From: Collybiopsis luxurians FD-317 M1
Taxonomy: Eukaryota > Basidiomycota > Agaricomycetes > Agaricales > Omphalotaceae
Assembly: GCA_000827265.1 (NCBI GenBank)
Contig: KN834754.1
Coordinates: forward strand, 946,831-1,010,830
Direction of reading: 5' to 3'
Length of the DNA: 64,000 nt
Below the pieces are notes generated by a model. The model was not told where the DNA came from and did no database searches. It was given only the letters and a program-made list of their open reading frames with translations. Shown here piece after piece: positions 23,144-35,400 of the stretch; the stretch's first letter is position 1; every line of letters begins with the position of its first letter. A program made the position numbers and the translations under genes.

Positions 23144-25437
23144 TTACCACCAACACTTGAAGTATTCCAGCAGCAGACCTAAAGATAACAATCCGCTGCT
23201 TCTCATTTGGTCGATCAGACGCTGTTGATCACTTCGCCAGACTGACTGCAGACAGAACTTGGCTGTGACCAGGAAGATGCGCTATTTCCATTGAGGCTGA
23301 GCACTTTCACAGACCAAGAGCAGTAATACTCACGACATTCGAGTGTGTAGTCGCTAGGGCATGATCCAGGCTCCTGTCAAGTTATGGTCAGTCACTGCAT
23401 GACCGGAATAAGTAAAGTCCTCGCCTGGTAAGGTCATTCAACTTAAGTACCATAAGCACTCTCCGTGGTACTCTTCGGAGAACATCAAAGACGGAGACCA
23501 AAAGGCCCTCGCTGGTCGTAACAGCAGTACGTATGGCCTCAATCTCTTCTTCGGTTTGCGGGAGCGCAGTCATCATTCCGGACGCTCTTTTGAAAGACTT
23601 TCCGGTGTCGGTTTCTTCTTCGCTCCCCCAAGTTCCTTCTAGAGCTGCTCGGCCAGTCATGGCCGCTTCAAAGACAGGGTACTGTTTCAAACTATGAGTG
23701 TATTCATTTCGACATCGAAATGACTAGTGCATGACTCACTAAATCAGGACCTATATTTCCAACAAGCTCTGCATATTTTCTACGATCCGCATTAACGGAA
23801 GGAGAACCTTGAGCCATCAGCGATAGCCAGAATTTGGAGTAATTGATTCGAAGTTCGTCATCAATGTCAAAATATTGCCCATGGTCCAATAGAACGATTT
23901 CAAAATTGAAAGGCGATAAAGAGTGCAGAGGTGCGGGGCGAATCAGTAAGTTTCCTGGTTATCCTCAAAATGAGTTCAAGTTTCGGTCTGAATGATAGAA
24001 TGGTGATACCGGGGTGTGGGTCCTTTGGTTGTTAAAGTTTAAAAAGGGCAGGGATATACAACGTAGGATACGTACTGCATGAAACCAACCATTGAGAAAA
24101 ACCATTCGATTGAAAATCCGAGATAGCTCTATTGCCACCTTGTTACGGTCGATGTTTGCTTCGGCGAGGTACTCTAAGTCATCTACTCGGGCACCTTGGA
24201 TATATTCCATGATCAGGACCCTTTTTTTGGCTGTGATTACTTTTGGAATGTAAAGGGACGTCCGAACGTTCTCAAATTCACGGACTGTTCGTGCGGCATT
24301 GGACGCTTCGTGAACAAAGTTCATCTCTTTGGGTAAATTTATCCGCATTTCTTCCTGCACAGAAATGAGTTTACGAAGCATGTGGATGAAATTTTGGACA
24401 TACACCGAGCCATGTTAGCTCAAAATCTGGGAACCAATACTTGATCCACCCTGGAAGGAAAGTAAACATAATTGAGGAGGCGAGATGGCACCCTATGTAC
24501 CTAAGGAAATCTCGACCATTTCCATGTCTATATTGGCAAATTCGGCGAGATGAGGATGTTGCAGCTACAAGAATTTAGGACTAGTTTTGTGTCGGCATGG
24601 ATTTTACTGACCTTGACAGCTACTTTTTCCCCAGTCTCCCGCAGGCAAGCGACATGAACTTGAGCTAGACTAGCCACACCCACAGGTTTTGGGTCAAAAT
24701 CCACGAACAGGTCGTTGATTGATTTCCCCATATCCAACTGGACCATGGCATCTACAGCCTCGTGCGGTGTCGGTTCGCACTGGTCCTGTAAACTATACTG
24801 GAGAGATTAGAACAAAAAAGGCATTAAAAAGTATTTGAAAGCGCACGGTCTCATAGTACTAGTCCACTCCTTCGGAAGCACCATAACGGAAGCCAAGTGC
24901 TGTCCCAATTTGATGAATATCCTGATTCCGAACCGCGTCAATAAGCGCACTTTTTCGAGAAAGTGAGTCGACGTACCCTAACAAGGTCTAGCGTAAAAGA
25001 CTGATTTATGGTACAAGAGAGTATGTCAACGTACCTCCATTCGCGAGTAATGCTTTTAGTAACCTAGTTGCACTTCGTTCATGGCATTGCGAATATGCAG
25101 CAATTTGTTCCTCATGCGACGTATACGACTTGAGAAATGTAAGTTTGTAGTCGATGACACCCAGTATTGCAGCTTCAGCGACTCGACTACAGCGAACACC
25201 CGCTAATACTGCGTGTCGGAAAGATCTGGAATTGTAGTATGCAAGAGTGCCAGAGCCCGTTACAAGGAGGATTGCAGCAGAATAAACAAGCCAGGGGCTA
25301 CGATTTGACTTGGTAGACTTGGAAGAATATGTACGGTCTTTTGAAGGCCAGAAAGGCTTTGTTAATGGCCTTTTAGTTTTACAGTTGAGATGTTTGAATG
25401 ATTCAAGGCATCCTCGTCGGAGGACCAGAGGAAACAT
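23144..25437 (-). CDS. MCP2: Mitochondrial ABC1/ADCK-family atypical kinase (Mcp2/ADCK1-like)
   Basis: This is a UbiB-type protein kinase-like enzyme of mitochondria, linked to lipid and coenzyme Q homeostasis. Exons: 25437-25035, 24977, 24921-24847, 24792-24612, 24564-24501, 24450-24404, 24354-24076, 24022-24010, 23954-23740, 23681-23425, 23373-23334 and 23281-23144, giving 570 aa. A basic presequence precedes one transmembrane helix (WLVYSAAILLVTGSGTLAYY). The family KxGQ motif is IFIKLGQHLAS, the Ala-rich loop is ASLAQVHVA, the lysine is in VAVK, then MNFVHEASNA, DPHPGNLL and LLDHGQ. Exon 2 is a single base (see findings). The intron at 23424 has a GC donor (GCGAGG). It lacks any tandem partner gene that would narrow its role. 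Confidence 0.88.
24977..24977 (-). other. Inferred one-nucleotide exon of the ABC1 kinase gene
   Basis: Introns 25034-24978 (57 nt) and 24976-24922 (55 nt) each have normal GT-AG borders and leave one G between them. This G is required to keep NGG-IFIKLGQ in frame across the junction. Confidence 0.55.
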
Positions 25438-25539
25438 GGAAGTATCGCATCAAGCTAAAGGCGCCCTATGACGCTATTGAATGTTATGTGTACTATACAA
25501 AAAAAAAGTCCATCACATTATATTTCGTACACAAGTTCA

Positions 25540-26198
25540 CTATTTCTTCTGTTCACCCGCTACAGCTCCATCGATGGACACTTGAGCGTTCTTTAACGCC
25601 TCCCACTGTGATGCAATTGTAAGAGATAGTAACCATAAAGTAGGTAAAACTTACATACCTGTTCTACTGTGAGATAAATTCCCTTCTTGCCTGGCTTCAT
25701 ATCACTTTCGCTGTTGCCGTAGTACTCGCGAATATCTACTCCCGTGCTACCTTTAAATGTGCGCACCTATTTCACAATTAAAGTTGACGTTCATCTCCAT
25801 AAAATGTGGTACAAACTGTCGCTCGTTTGTTTTTGCCCAAGTCAATATAATGGTCTCCCTCGGAATTCTTCTTCATTGAAGGAGCTGTGGTAGAAGATGG
25901 CTGAAGGGTGCATGAATATACTTACGAGAGAATAAACGTGAATGATAGCGCACTTTTTCTTTATCTTTTCCTTTTCCTTTGGCTTTGGCTTTGGCTTTGA
26001 CTTTGGGCTTCTCTGCCTCGCTGGAAGATGCAGAGCTATCATCCTCTTCCTGTTGTTCACGAATCAGAGCAAGTGGGGGTTACGAGGAAAGGAATACAAT
26101 ACCATGGCAATCTTTGGCTTCTTCACAGAAATTCTTGGAGGAGTAGAAGATTTAGAGTCAGACTCTTCCGAGGCTTTTGGAGCTGATCTTTTTGGCAT
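25540..26198 (-). CDS. SUB1: Transcriptional coactivator Sub1/PC4
   Basis: Sub1 is a single-stranded-DNA-binding coactivator that aids RNA polymerase II initiation and genome stability. Exons 26198-26103, 26049-25926, 25884-25817, 25766-25659 and 25605-25540 give 153 aa. The N-terminal half is a Ser/acidic then Lys/Ala-rich basic region ([17 protein letters not shown]). The PC4 fold follows: [44 protein letters not shown]. The ATG at 26198 was chosen because it gives [10 protein letters not shown] directly before the acidic serine stretch. It lies head-to-head with the TOM1-type gene, sharing a 245-nt intergenic region that must act as a two-way promoter. Confidence 0.93.
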
Positions 26199-26443
26199 GA
26201 TGATGGTACGGGTGTAACTGTTGAGACAACGAAAGTCGAGACGCGACCGTGACGCGACCAGAGTATCACGTGATCTTGGTCTCCGGAGCACAGACTTGCC
26301 TTTTTGGTCTCAAGTATTGACTAAGGCCGGTATTTTTTTTCCAGGCTCTGCTCCTCCTCTGTCAGCTACTTGACATTATCATCTTCAATTTACCTACCAT
26401 TGAGCTGAACTTCGTCGAGTTCGCGACCTCACCGTCGTGAACA
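26199..26443. promoter_or_regulatory. Bidirectional promoter between SUB1 and the HECT ligase gene
   Basis: Only 245 nt separates the two divergent start codons. It includes CT-rich blocks on the + strand before the HECT ligase ATG. A CACGTGAT stretch near 26269 resembles an E-box; this is a sequence resemblance only. Confidence 0.45.
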
Positions 26444-29400
26444 ATGAAGATTCTTCACAAATCAAAGAGGACGGTTCCCCCGGTAAGGAGGTATTACTGC
26501 TGTACGGGGACGCGCGTTAACTTGCCCTTAGCCTCCTCAAGTTGCAGACCTCATAACGAAGCTATCAAATACACCGGATGATGCTCTCGCACAAACTCTC
26601 GAGGAGATTGATTCCTGGAAATGGCAACGCTCGGATCTGAATGCCTGGATAAAGGTCCTGAACAAGTTTGACGGCATTTTGGAAGACGTCATTCGCGAAT
26701 ATGATATCGACAAACTGCAGGTCCGAGAATTCAGTCCAGATTCAAAAAAGCTGGTCTCAGAGATTCTTAAATTCGAGAGATTGCTACTCGAAAACTCAAC
26801 CAATCGAAAGATGTACAACTCGTATGATGTGCGTGTCCAATCTTTACTTGTCCACAATTCTATATCTGATGCATCCTCTTCCCCCCAAAAAAACAGCGAT
26901 TGAACAGTTTACTGTTCACCTCGAACCTCGACATACTCATCTTGGCTCTCAAGCTGCTTCTGAGGCCCTCTCAGCAATATTCTGCCCAACCGGCAGTCTC
27001 CCAGGCGTTGAATATTTCTACGCCGCGTCTCCTCTCTTTGGCCAAACGATGGCCACATTTACGCGAATACGGGATAGACCTCATTGATCTCGCCAATGAG
27101 CAGGGTAGCTCCGAGATCGATGCCCTCCCAGCCGAAGCCCGTGAAGTGAATTTTAGCTTCTACCGGACGGATTCCGGATCGTCTCAAAGTAAATCGGAGC
27201 CTGACTCCAATGACCCGTCTTCTTCTCCTCGAAAACCTTCAAACACTGTGATTGCCACAGGCGCCGTGTCAGTCCATCTCGACGAGCAGACTCTACAGTC
27301 AAAGCCTGCAATGCAGGTATTAGCTGATGCCATCCGAATGCACGAAATTCCCGACTCGGAAAAATTCGATCTGCTATGCCGTATTCGGGCGGCCGCCACA
27401 TTAGCAAAAGGACGCGAAGGCGAAAGGGAAAAGCTTGTCCACATCCGTTTGCTTTCCATCGCCATCTTTGGGCACACGCATCCAGAAAGTCAAGCCCTAT
27501 CGACATTATTCTTGTTTGAACCCGATCTGATCCCACATATTGCCGAACTACTACATGTTGGTCGAGGAATCTCTTTACATATTCAGACTGCCGCTATCGC
27601 TGCGCTGGATGCGATGGCCAGATATAGGTCAAAAGTTCAGGAGGTTTTGACATCAGTCAATGCTGGTGTCAATCACGGAATTTTAATGGCGCTCCTTCGC
27701 AAAACTATCAGCGACATTTCTAGTCCTGACTGCAAGGTACCCCACACCTTTGTCGAAGCGCTGCTGTCTTTTGTAACTTTTATTGCCTCTCATGCATCGG
27801 GAGGTAACATGATCGTTGGCGCTGGTCTCATTCCTCTCCTCATTCAAATTCTGGAGAACCGACTACCAAATCGGCTCCAGGTCGTGTCCAAGACTATGCA
27901 GCTGATAGACAATGTCTTGTATAGTTTCGCCAATGCCTTCAACCTTTTTTGCAATTCGCATGGCGTTGAAGCACTAGTGGATAGGATTGAGGTTAGTTTT
28001 CCGTTTCTCAGCGTCATGTTTGGCTCACGCTTGGCATCACAGTATGAAGTAGACTTGGATATCCGTGAGCACGGGGATCAGCAAAAATCTCGTCAGATAT
28101 TTGGATCGCACGGTGTGTGACGAAAAGAAAGATATGGATCAAGTTGCTGATTGTAAACCCAGGCGAGCTTCCTGTTGTCCGAGCTGCCGTCCTCAAACAC
28201 ATACTGCGTTCTATGCATCGTATGATGCAGTCATCTGGAACCTCAGAGGGATTACGTGGCCTTATCGATATGTCGATTCTCAAATCCATCAAGAAAATTA
28301 TCGAATATCGCGGTCTCTTTGGACCAAGCGTTCTTCCCATAGGTACGGTAATGTTTAGTTGCTATGTCTTGACAGCTTTGTTCAGCCTTGTATAGCAATC
28401 AACATCATGGCGACATTTGTCCACAACGAGCCCGGGTCGTTAACAGTCATACAGGAAGCCGGATTACCGGAAACTTTTTATAAATCAATTGAGCTAGGAC
28501 TGGAACCAGCGATTGAGGTAAAACAATTGTACTTGAGCGGGGTATGTTATTAACAGATTCAAAATAGGTCATTCAGGCCATCCCGAATGCTATCGGGGCC
28601 CTCTGTCTGAACGAAGTCGGTCAAACTCAACTCGCAGCTCATCCCAGTATAATTCCCGCCATCTTCTCGATTTTCACTTCCGATCGTCATCTCAAGATTT
28701 TGCTGGAGAAAGAGAATGCAGTCCTCATCGGTACAGCAATTGACGAACTCATCCGGCATCATCCCTTCTTGAAAAGCCAAGTGTTCGAAGCACTTAAGAG
28801 TACCATGACGAAAATTGAAGAGCTTGGACATGCTTACGTTCCTCCAGACGATATCCGTCATTTCTATGAACTTACCGTTGTTCCATCCCCATCCTCTGTG
28901 CCTCAAGAAGACGATAAGATGGAGGGAGTAGAATCAACTCAACTGCCCGAAACGACAACTTCTCCTATGACTCTTGCTGCGTTATTGGATCCTCATAGTG
29001 AAGAAGCGATGAGGCTGCACGAGAACAATATTATTTCATTCATTGATATCTTGGGCCGAGTATGTCGCGCTTTTATTATTGCCATTCATCGATTGATTCA
29101 CCTCGCATTGTAGTTCTTGGAAGGTCTTTTCCAGCATACCTTGCATTGCCGAGACTTCATCACTCAAACGGATGGTCTTGCCTGTCTGGGCCGGTTGACC
29201 GCCTTACCATGCATGCCGTACGATTTTGCTAATAGTGTGGCCTCCGATTCCTTGGTCCAAACAATGCGTACCTTGACCGAAGTTGCGCCAGCTGAGACAT
29301 TGCAGCAGCTCGCGCAGCTCGTGAAAGAATCACTTCAGGCGACACAAGAGTTCTGGGCTACCGGGAGTGATGAATCCAAACTCTTACCTCTCTTGGATGT

Positions 29401-32400
29401 TGCTGGTGGGTAGTTCGAGAGTAACTGTAAGGGATGATTTAATTTCAACTCATTTCAGAGGAAAACCACGGCAACCTTACCTTCTATTTCCGCAACCTGA
29501 TCGCATTGCACGTTCGAGTCACCTTGCTTTCAGATGTTTTTGCAACTGCAGGGTACGCTCATGGCCGGGGAGCAATCGCTCTCCTTCAGACGCTGATGAC
29601 TAGCACGACACCTCAAGTCATCGCCGACCTGGGCTCTCTGCACCGTGCGAGCATTTGGGAAAACATCGTACTCAAAGCAGCCCTCAGTGCGCAGGGAATT
29701 GAGGTGACGCAAACGCCGAGTGCTTCGCCTTTGGGCCAGTCTCCGAATCATCGACATGTAGAGTTGCCTGAACAAGGGTCTTCTTTGTCTGTCTCTGCAC
29801 CTAACGGCGCAGTTGAGAATGACAGCTCTACGCCTACCCCCACTCCTACAGCATCCAAAAACAACGGGCCAAAAGGGCATAATGCAACGGCATTGAAGCA
29901 CCTTACACACGGCTTACCGGCGGCGCTGTCACCGTTCTTCCAAGGTGAGAAGCATCTTCTTATTCTTCGCGGTCATCTGACAATTTTACGGTTCAGCGAT
30001 GGTCAAAATGTTTCATGCGCGGCGAACCCCGGAGCAATCCCAAAAGAAGCAGATGATGGAATCTTCAGCGACGATTGCCGAAATTTTGTTGAAACATCTG
30101 TCCGCAAAGAATGATGGTCAGTCACTTATCTCTTATAGTCAACGAAACTCATTCTATTATCTTATCAGTTCAAGACGAGTCTAACTTGTACACTTACTAT
30201 GGTGTCATGCTGGGTTTAGTGACAGTTCTCTTGATTGATGGTATGTTCAATGTCTGCTTGCTACACTGTGGAGTTCATCTCAACTTTTACCAGAACGCAC
30301 CACCAATCACACCATTCACACTGTACAACTCCTAGCATTCTACCGGGTTGGAGGGATCGATGCAGTGTTAGATGTCTGTCGCAGCTTCATTTCTGCGATC
30401 GCTTCTGTTCTGCCCATCGTTGAGGAAGACCGGACTCCAGCTCAGTCGCAGAAACTTCTTCATGCGTTCAGCGGCCTCAAGATAGTGTTGCATTTGCTGC
30501 ATCTGTTAATATCGTCCAAGCCCTTGCTAGATTCAACGCAGACCAACATCGTTGTCACCAAAGATAAAAAGGACACCGATGCTGACTATTTTGAACCCCA
30601 CAACTTCCTCGTTCGTCTTCGCGTCGCCATTTTGCCTCTGCTACGGGATATTTGGGAATCGCCGTGGTTAATTAAGGCCCCACTCGGCGTCTGCAGATCT
30701 GTTGTTCAAGTTATTTTGGAAGTTTTGAATAGTTCTGAGGAAGCCAAGGCTGACAGCGCAGCCGGACCTTCCGCCAGTACTTTCATCCGCCCTAATCTGC
30801 CTGATGAGTCTCGTATTCGTCAGCTCACGGATATGGGCTTCCCTCGTGCTGCAGCTGAGCATGCTTTGCGGCGGACTCACAACAATGTTCCTGCTGCAAC
30901 GGAGATTTTACTGGCGAACCCGTTCACGCCTTTCGCCGCCGATGCTGAACCAGAAACAGCTCCTGTCTCTTCGGGTTCCGGAGATGCATCTGCATCCAAT
31001 GAAGGTTCAGCCCATGAAGATATGGCAGACTCGGGGTCTAATACGCCAGCACCAGTTGTTCCTCCTGACACAGCAACGCCTTCTCCTGAACCCTCTGTTG
31101 GCAAAAGTGCGGAAGAATGGCGGAAAGAACTTGATGCGGCCAGAGAGCCTCTTAGAGCCGGAATCAGCAAAAAGGCACTTTCGCTAGTAGACGAGCATTT
31201 ATCCTTATTGTTCGATGTCCACGCCATCTTCGTCCGTCCAGGTGACGCTCACCAGCTAGAAGCCATTCAGAATATCATTGATGATATCAAGGCTTTCTCC
31301 CCGTATGCCTATGATGTGCAGGAGCAGCCGTTGGCCATTCGCTGCAGGTTATTGGCTCTCGTTCTTTGCGAAACACCGTCATCCCTGAGTACAGAGCTAC
31401 GCGGCTCCCTTATGAATGGCCTTTTGGCACTCTTGCTGTCTAATCCTGTCAGTACGGACCCTGGACATCCCACCGTGCCTCGTTGGCTGGCTGCTCACTT
31501 GCTGGTGACGGAAGCCCTCTTGACGCTATCCGAAGAGCCTCGCGACGTCGGTACTCCCAAGGAAGGTGAACCGATACCTTCTGAACCAATCTTCGTAGGA
31601 CCTGCTCTCACAGATGCACGAACTATGATCTTCGACTTCTGCCTTCGTCTACTTGCTATTCCTGATCTTCCCAGTGACGAACTTCTATCAACACTGCGTC
31701 TGTTCGTTCTACTTACAAGGAATCATGAATACGCAACCCAATTTGTCAAGCGAGATGGGTTGACCATGCTCTTTAAGCGCCTGCACTCGTCTCCGGTCAC
31801 TGGTAGCTCGTCTTACATTGCGATTATCCTACGACACATTGTCGAAGACAGTAAAGCCGTTCGCAGCACCATACAACAGTCGATTAAACGCTATTTCACA
31901 TCTCCTCGCAACAAGCTCACAGACGTCTCCTCTTATCTGAAGAACTGCAGTGCAATAGCTCTCCGTGATCCCAGCGCCTTTATTAAAATCACTCAAGCCA
32001 TGTGTCAGCTAGCGTCGCCGTATGCCGCTTTACATCAAATTTCTCTGAAAGAGTCGTCCGAAAAGTCCTCAAAGGATGGAGAGGATGCCAACAATGTCTT
32101 GGATATGCAGGTCGACTCTGTCGGCTCCCATGTTGATGCTTCGGAGTCTATCGATGAAGTTATGTGTTTCCTAGCCGCAGAGTTGATGAAAACTGCCCGG
32201 ACTGCCAACGACCCTGCATCCACTGACAGTGATGTCCCGGCTCCCGTCGGCGAATCCTCCATAAAAGAACCGAAGAGTTCACAGGAGAAGACTCAGCACC
32301 AGTATATGTGTTTCCTCATGCAGTGCATGACAGAGCTACTGTTCTCTTATGATTCTTGCAAGGTCGCGTTTCTTTCTTACTCTCCAAAGAAGAAGACTAG

Positions 32401-35400
32401 CACTCCAGCCAAAGAGAATCCCAACACTAAATTCCGTACTGCTACGGTAAACTTTCTACTGGCAGATCTTGTCCCTTTCGAAAGTCTGAACCCGCCGAGT
32501 CCCGATACACGAAGTCGGATGTCAGTCTCAACTTGGGCCATGTCCGTCTTGGTTGCTCTATGCGTGGACACCAATTCTGGACAGGAAGGTAGAGACGTCT
32601 CGGGTGATCTCGTTGCAGTTCGAAAATTTGTGCTTGAAGCTATAAGCCGCGCCATCAAGGAGACACCCACAGAAAGCACCGAGCGTCAATATGGGCGTCT
32701 TTTTGCACTTAGTGACCTCTGTCATCGTTTACTCACTGTTCGCTTCACATCTTCATCGCGGAAGCATGAGGATACACCCACTCAAATTTCCAAGGTTATG
32801 TTGGAGAAGAACTTTGTAGCCACCCTCACAGGTGTATTATCCGACATTGATCTGAATTACCCGAATGTTCGAACATTGGTTGTGTCCATTTTGAAGCCTT
32901 TGGAGTTCTTGTAAGCCTTAACCTCTATGCCCACTTTGATCGAGACACATATTGTTTTCAGAACGAAAGTGGCCATCAAGATGAGCCGAGCACCTGGTAA
33001 AAACAAGGATCTCCCAGGTAGTCCAAAGGCCGGAACCATTTCTCCCTTGCCTTCCGACGAAGACGAGAATGAAGAAGAGACAGAAGAGGACCGGGAAGAA
33101 ACGCCTGATCTTTATCGCAACTCCGCTTTGGGGATGTATGGAGGGGTAGGTTGATTACGTCCCTTGCTATGTCGTTGCTTACCTTTTGTATACTAGGAAA
33201 TGGAAGACATGAACTATCATGGCGAAGATGAGGACATGGAAGATGACGAAGGAGTTGTAGATGAAGATGAAGAAATGGACTATGATGAGGAAACAGGAAG
33301 TGAAGACACTTCAAATACAGAGGAGGAAGAGGATATTGATGAAGAGATGGAGGAAGAAGATGGTGAGGAAGAAGAATGGGAAGAGGAGGAAGAGGAGGAC
33401 GAAGAAGCCCTAGTACCGGACGAGGTTGACGAAGGTAATGAAGATGAAGAGGGTGACGCAGATCACCGTGCACCAGTCGATGAAGATGATGAAGCTGAAG
33501 AAATGATGTGGCAGGTAGGGTATCTTTGTCTATATTTGTAAACTGGCTTAGCGGGAGCAGGATATCCGACACGATGTTGACCCCGAAGAACTTCAAGAAG
33601 AAATGGATGAGGAGGATGAGGCCGGTGGTAAGCAGATTTTCTTCCCGATTTGCAGCGGAAGGTTTCTCAGAATAATCAAGGTCAAGGGCCTATTCAAATA
33701 ATTCATGAAGACGATGAAGAGGAACATGATGCCGGTTCAGATGAAGAGTGTGTTATTTTTGCGATTGTTCACAGTCACGTCGATCTAAATCATTTTCGTC
33801 TAGCTTCGGTAATGATTTGGACCTTATTGAGAGCGGCGATATCATGCGCGACGTTTTCAATTTTGGAGATACTCCAGGATCTGGCACTGGCTTCTTCTTT
33901 CCTCGACGACATCGGAGCACAGGTTTGTGATTGTGGACTAATTCGACGGTTAGCATGCTAATACATTTACAGGGGAGGATCCAGTCTCAGTTTTTGGCAG
34001 AGCTCGCAGTGGAGGAACTGCCCCTCCTGAAGCTACTACACATCCTTTACTTCTGGACGCGTCTTCTCAAGCTGCACGACCTACGTCGACTGCGTTCAGA
34101 GGCGCGCGCAATCCTCAGCGGATCATGGCTAGTGGTACTTCTGAGCTCTTGCAAACGATTGAGGAACTTGTTGGAGGTGGCGCGGTCCAACTATTTCACC
34201 ATATCATGACTCGTGGTCGAGGAGGAGGAGGAGCGGGAGGCCCTGAAACTATACGGCTTGATGTACCTGCTGGAGCGATCATGGATTTGGGTAGGCATTA
34301 TCTTCCTACTCGCCGTCCGCAGCTTGTTTCTGCTTCAGTGAGAATGGAAAGAAATGCACGACCGGCTTCTTCCCCTTCTTCAGCTCGTACACTGGAGCCG
34401 TTGCTTACTTTGCAGCGATGGGCGGAAGAAGTGAAAGTTCTCCACGGTGATTTTGTAGCCGATCGTGCTTCAAAGTTGACCAATCACTTGATAATCGCTC
34501 TTCTACCGGATGCTGTGGAGGCGGCGCGAAAGGCAAAAGAAGAAGAGGCCGCTCGGGAACGGGAACAGGAAGCGGCGGCCAAGGCACAAGAAGAGAGCGA
34601 AGCAAAGGAACGAAAAGAAGTGGAAGAAAGGGAGGCGGAGGAACGAAAAGAGGCGGAAGAACGAGAGGCAAAGGAACGAAAAGAGTTAGAGGAAAGAGAG
34701 AAGGCTCAGATGGTTGTCGAAACACCTTCTGACCAGCCAGCACCAGAGTCTTCTACGGAAGCGTTACCCTCCTCTGAAATCTCTGGGAGAGAAGAGGATC
34801 ATCCAATGGAAGACCTCACGTCAATCAATAACGGATCTGGCTCTGCTGACACAGTTATGGCTGATGATACCGCGGCTGCCCCAGCCTCAAGTGAGGCTCA
34901 AAACAATGAACACCAGGCGAACAACAACGAACCCGCTGCTGAGAATTCCGAAAATGCTGAAGCTTCTGGATCCGGGGAACCTGTTGCACCTTCTCGTGTC
35001 ACGGTGATGATTCATGGCAATGAAGTCGATATTACCGATACAGGAATTGATCCTACATTCCTGGAAGCGCTACCTGACGATATGAGAGAAGAAGTCTTAA
35101 ATCAGCACGTGCGCGACCAGCGAGCCGCCAGAGTTGAACGACCTGCAGACTCGCAGATCAGCGTTGAATTTTTGGATGCATTACCTCCGGAAATTCGGGC
35201 AGAAATAATCCAGCAAGAAGCCATGGAACGTGCACGTCGCTCGGTGGAGGAAGCTCAAGTTACGGCTGGAGCTACTCGAGCTCCAGCCGATATTGATCCC
35301 GCTAGCTTCATAGCAAGCTTGGACCCGACTCTTCGGCAAGCAGTTCTTCTGGATCAGGACGATGGCTTCATACAAAGTCTGCCGTCTCACATGATAGCAG

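Noticed and set aside
32976..33596. A 206-codon minus-strand ORF rich in Leu, His and Pro
   Set aside because: It is the complement of the Glu/Asp-rich acidic tract of the HECT ligase; composition is explained by that repeat.
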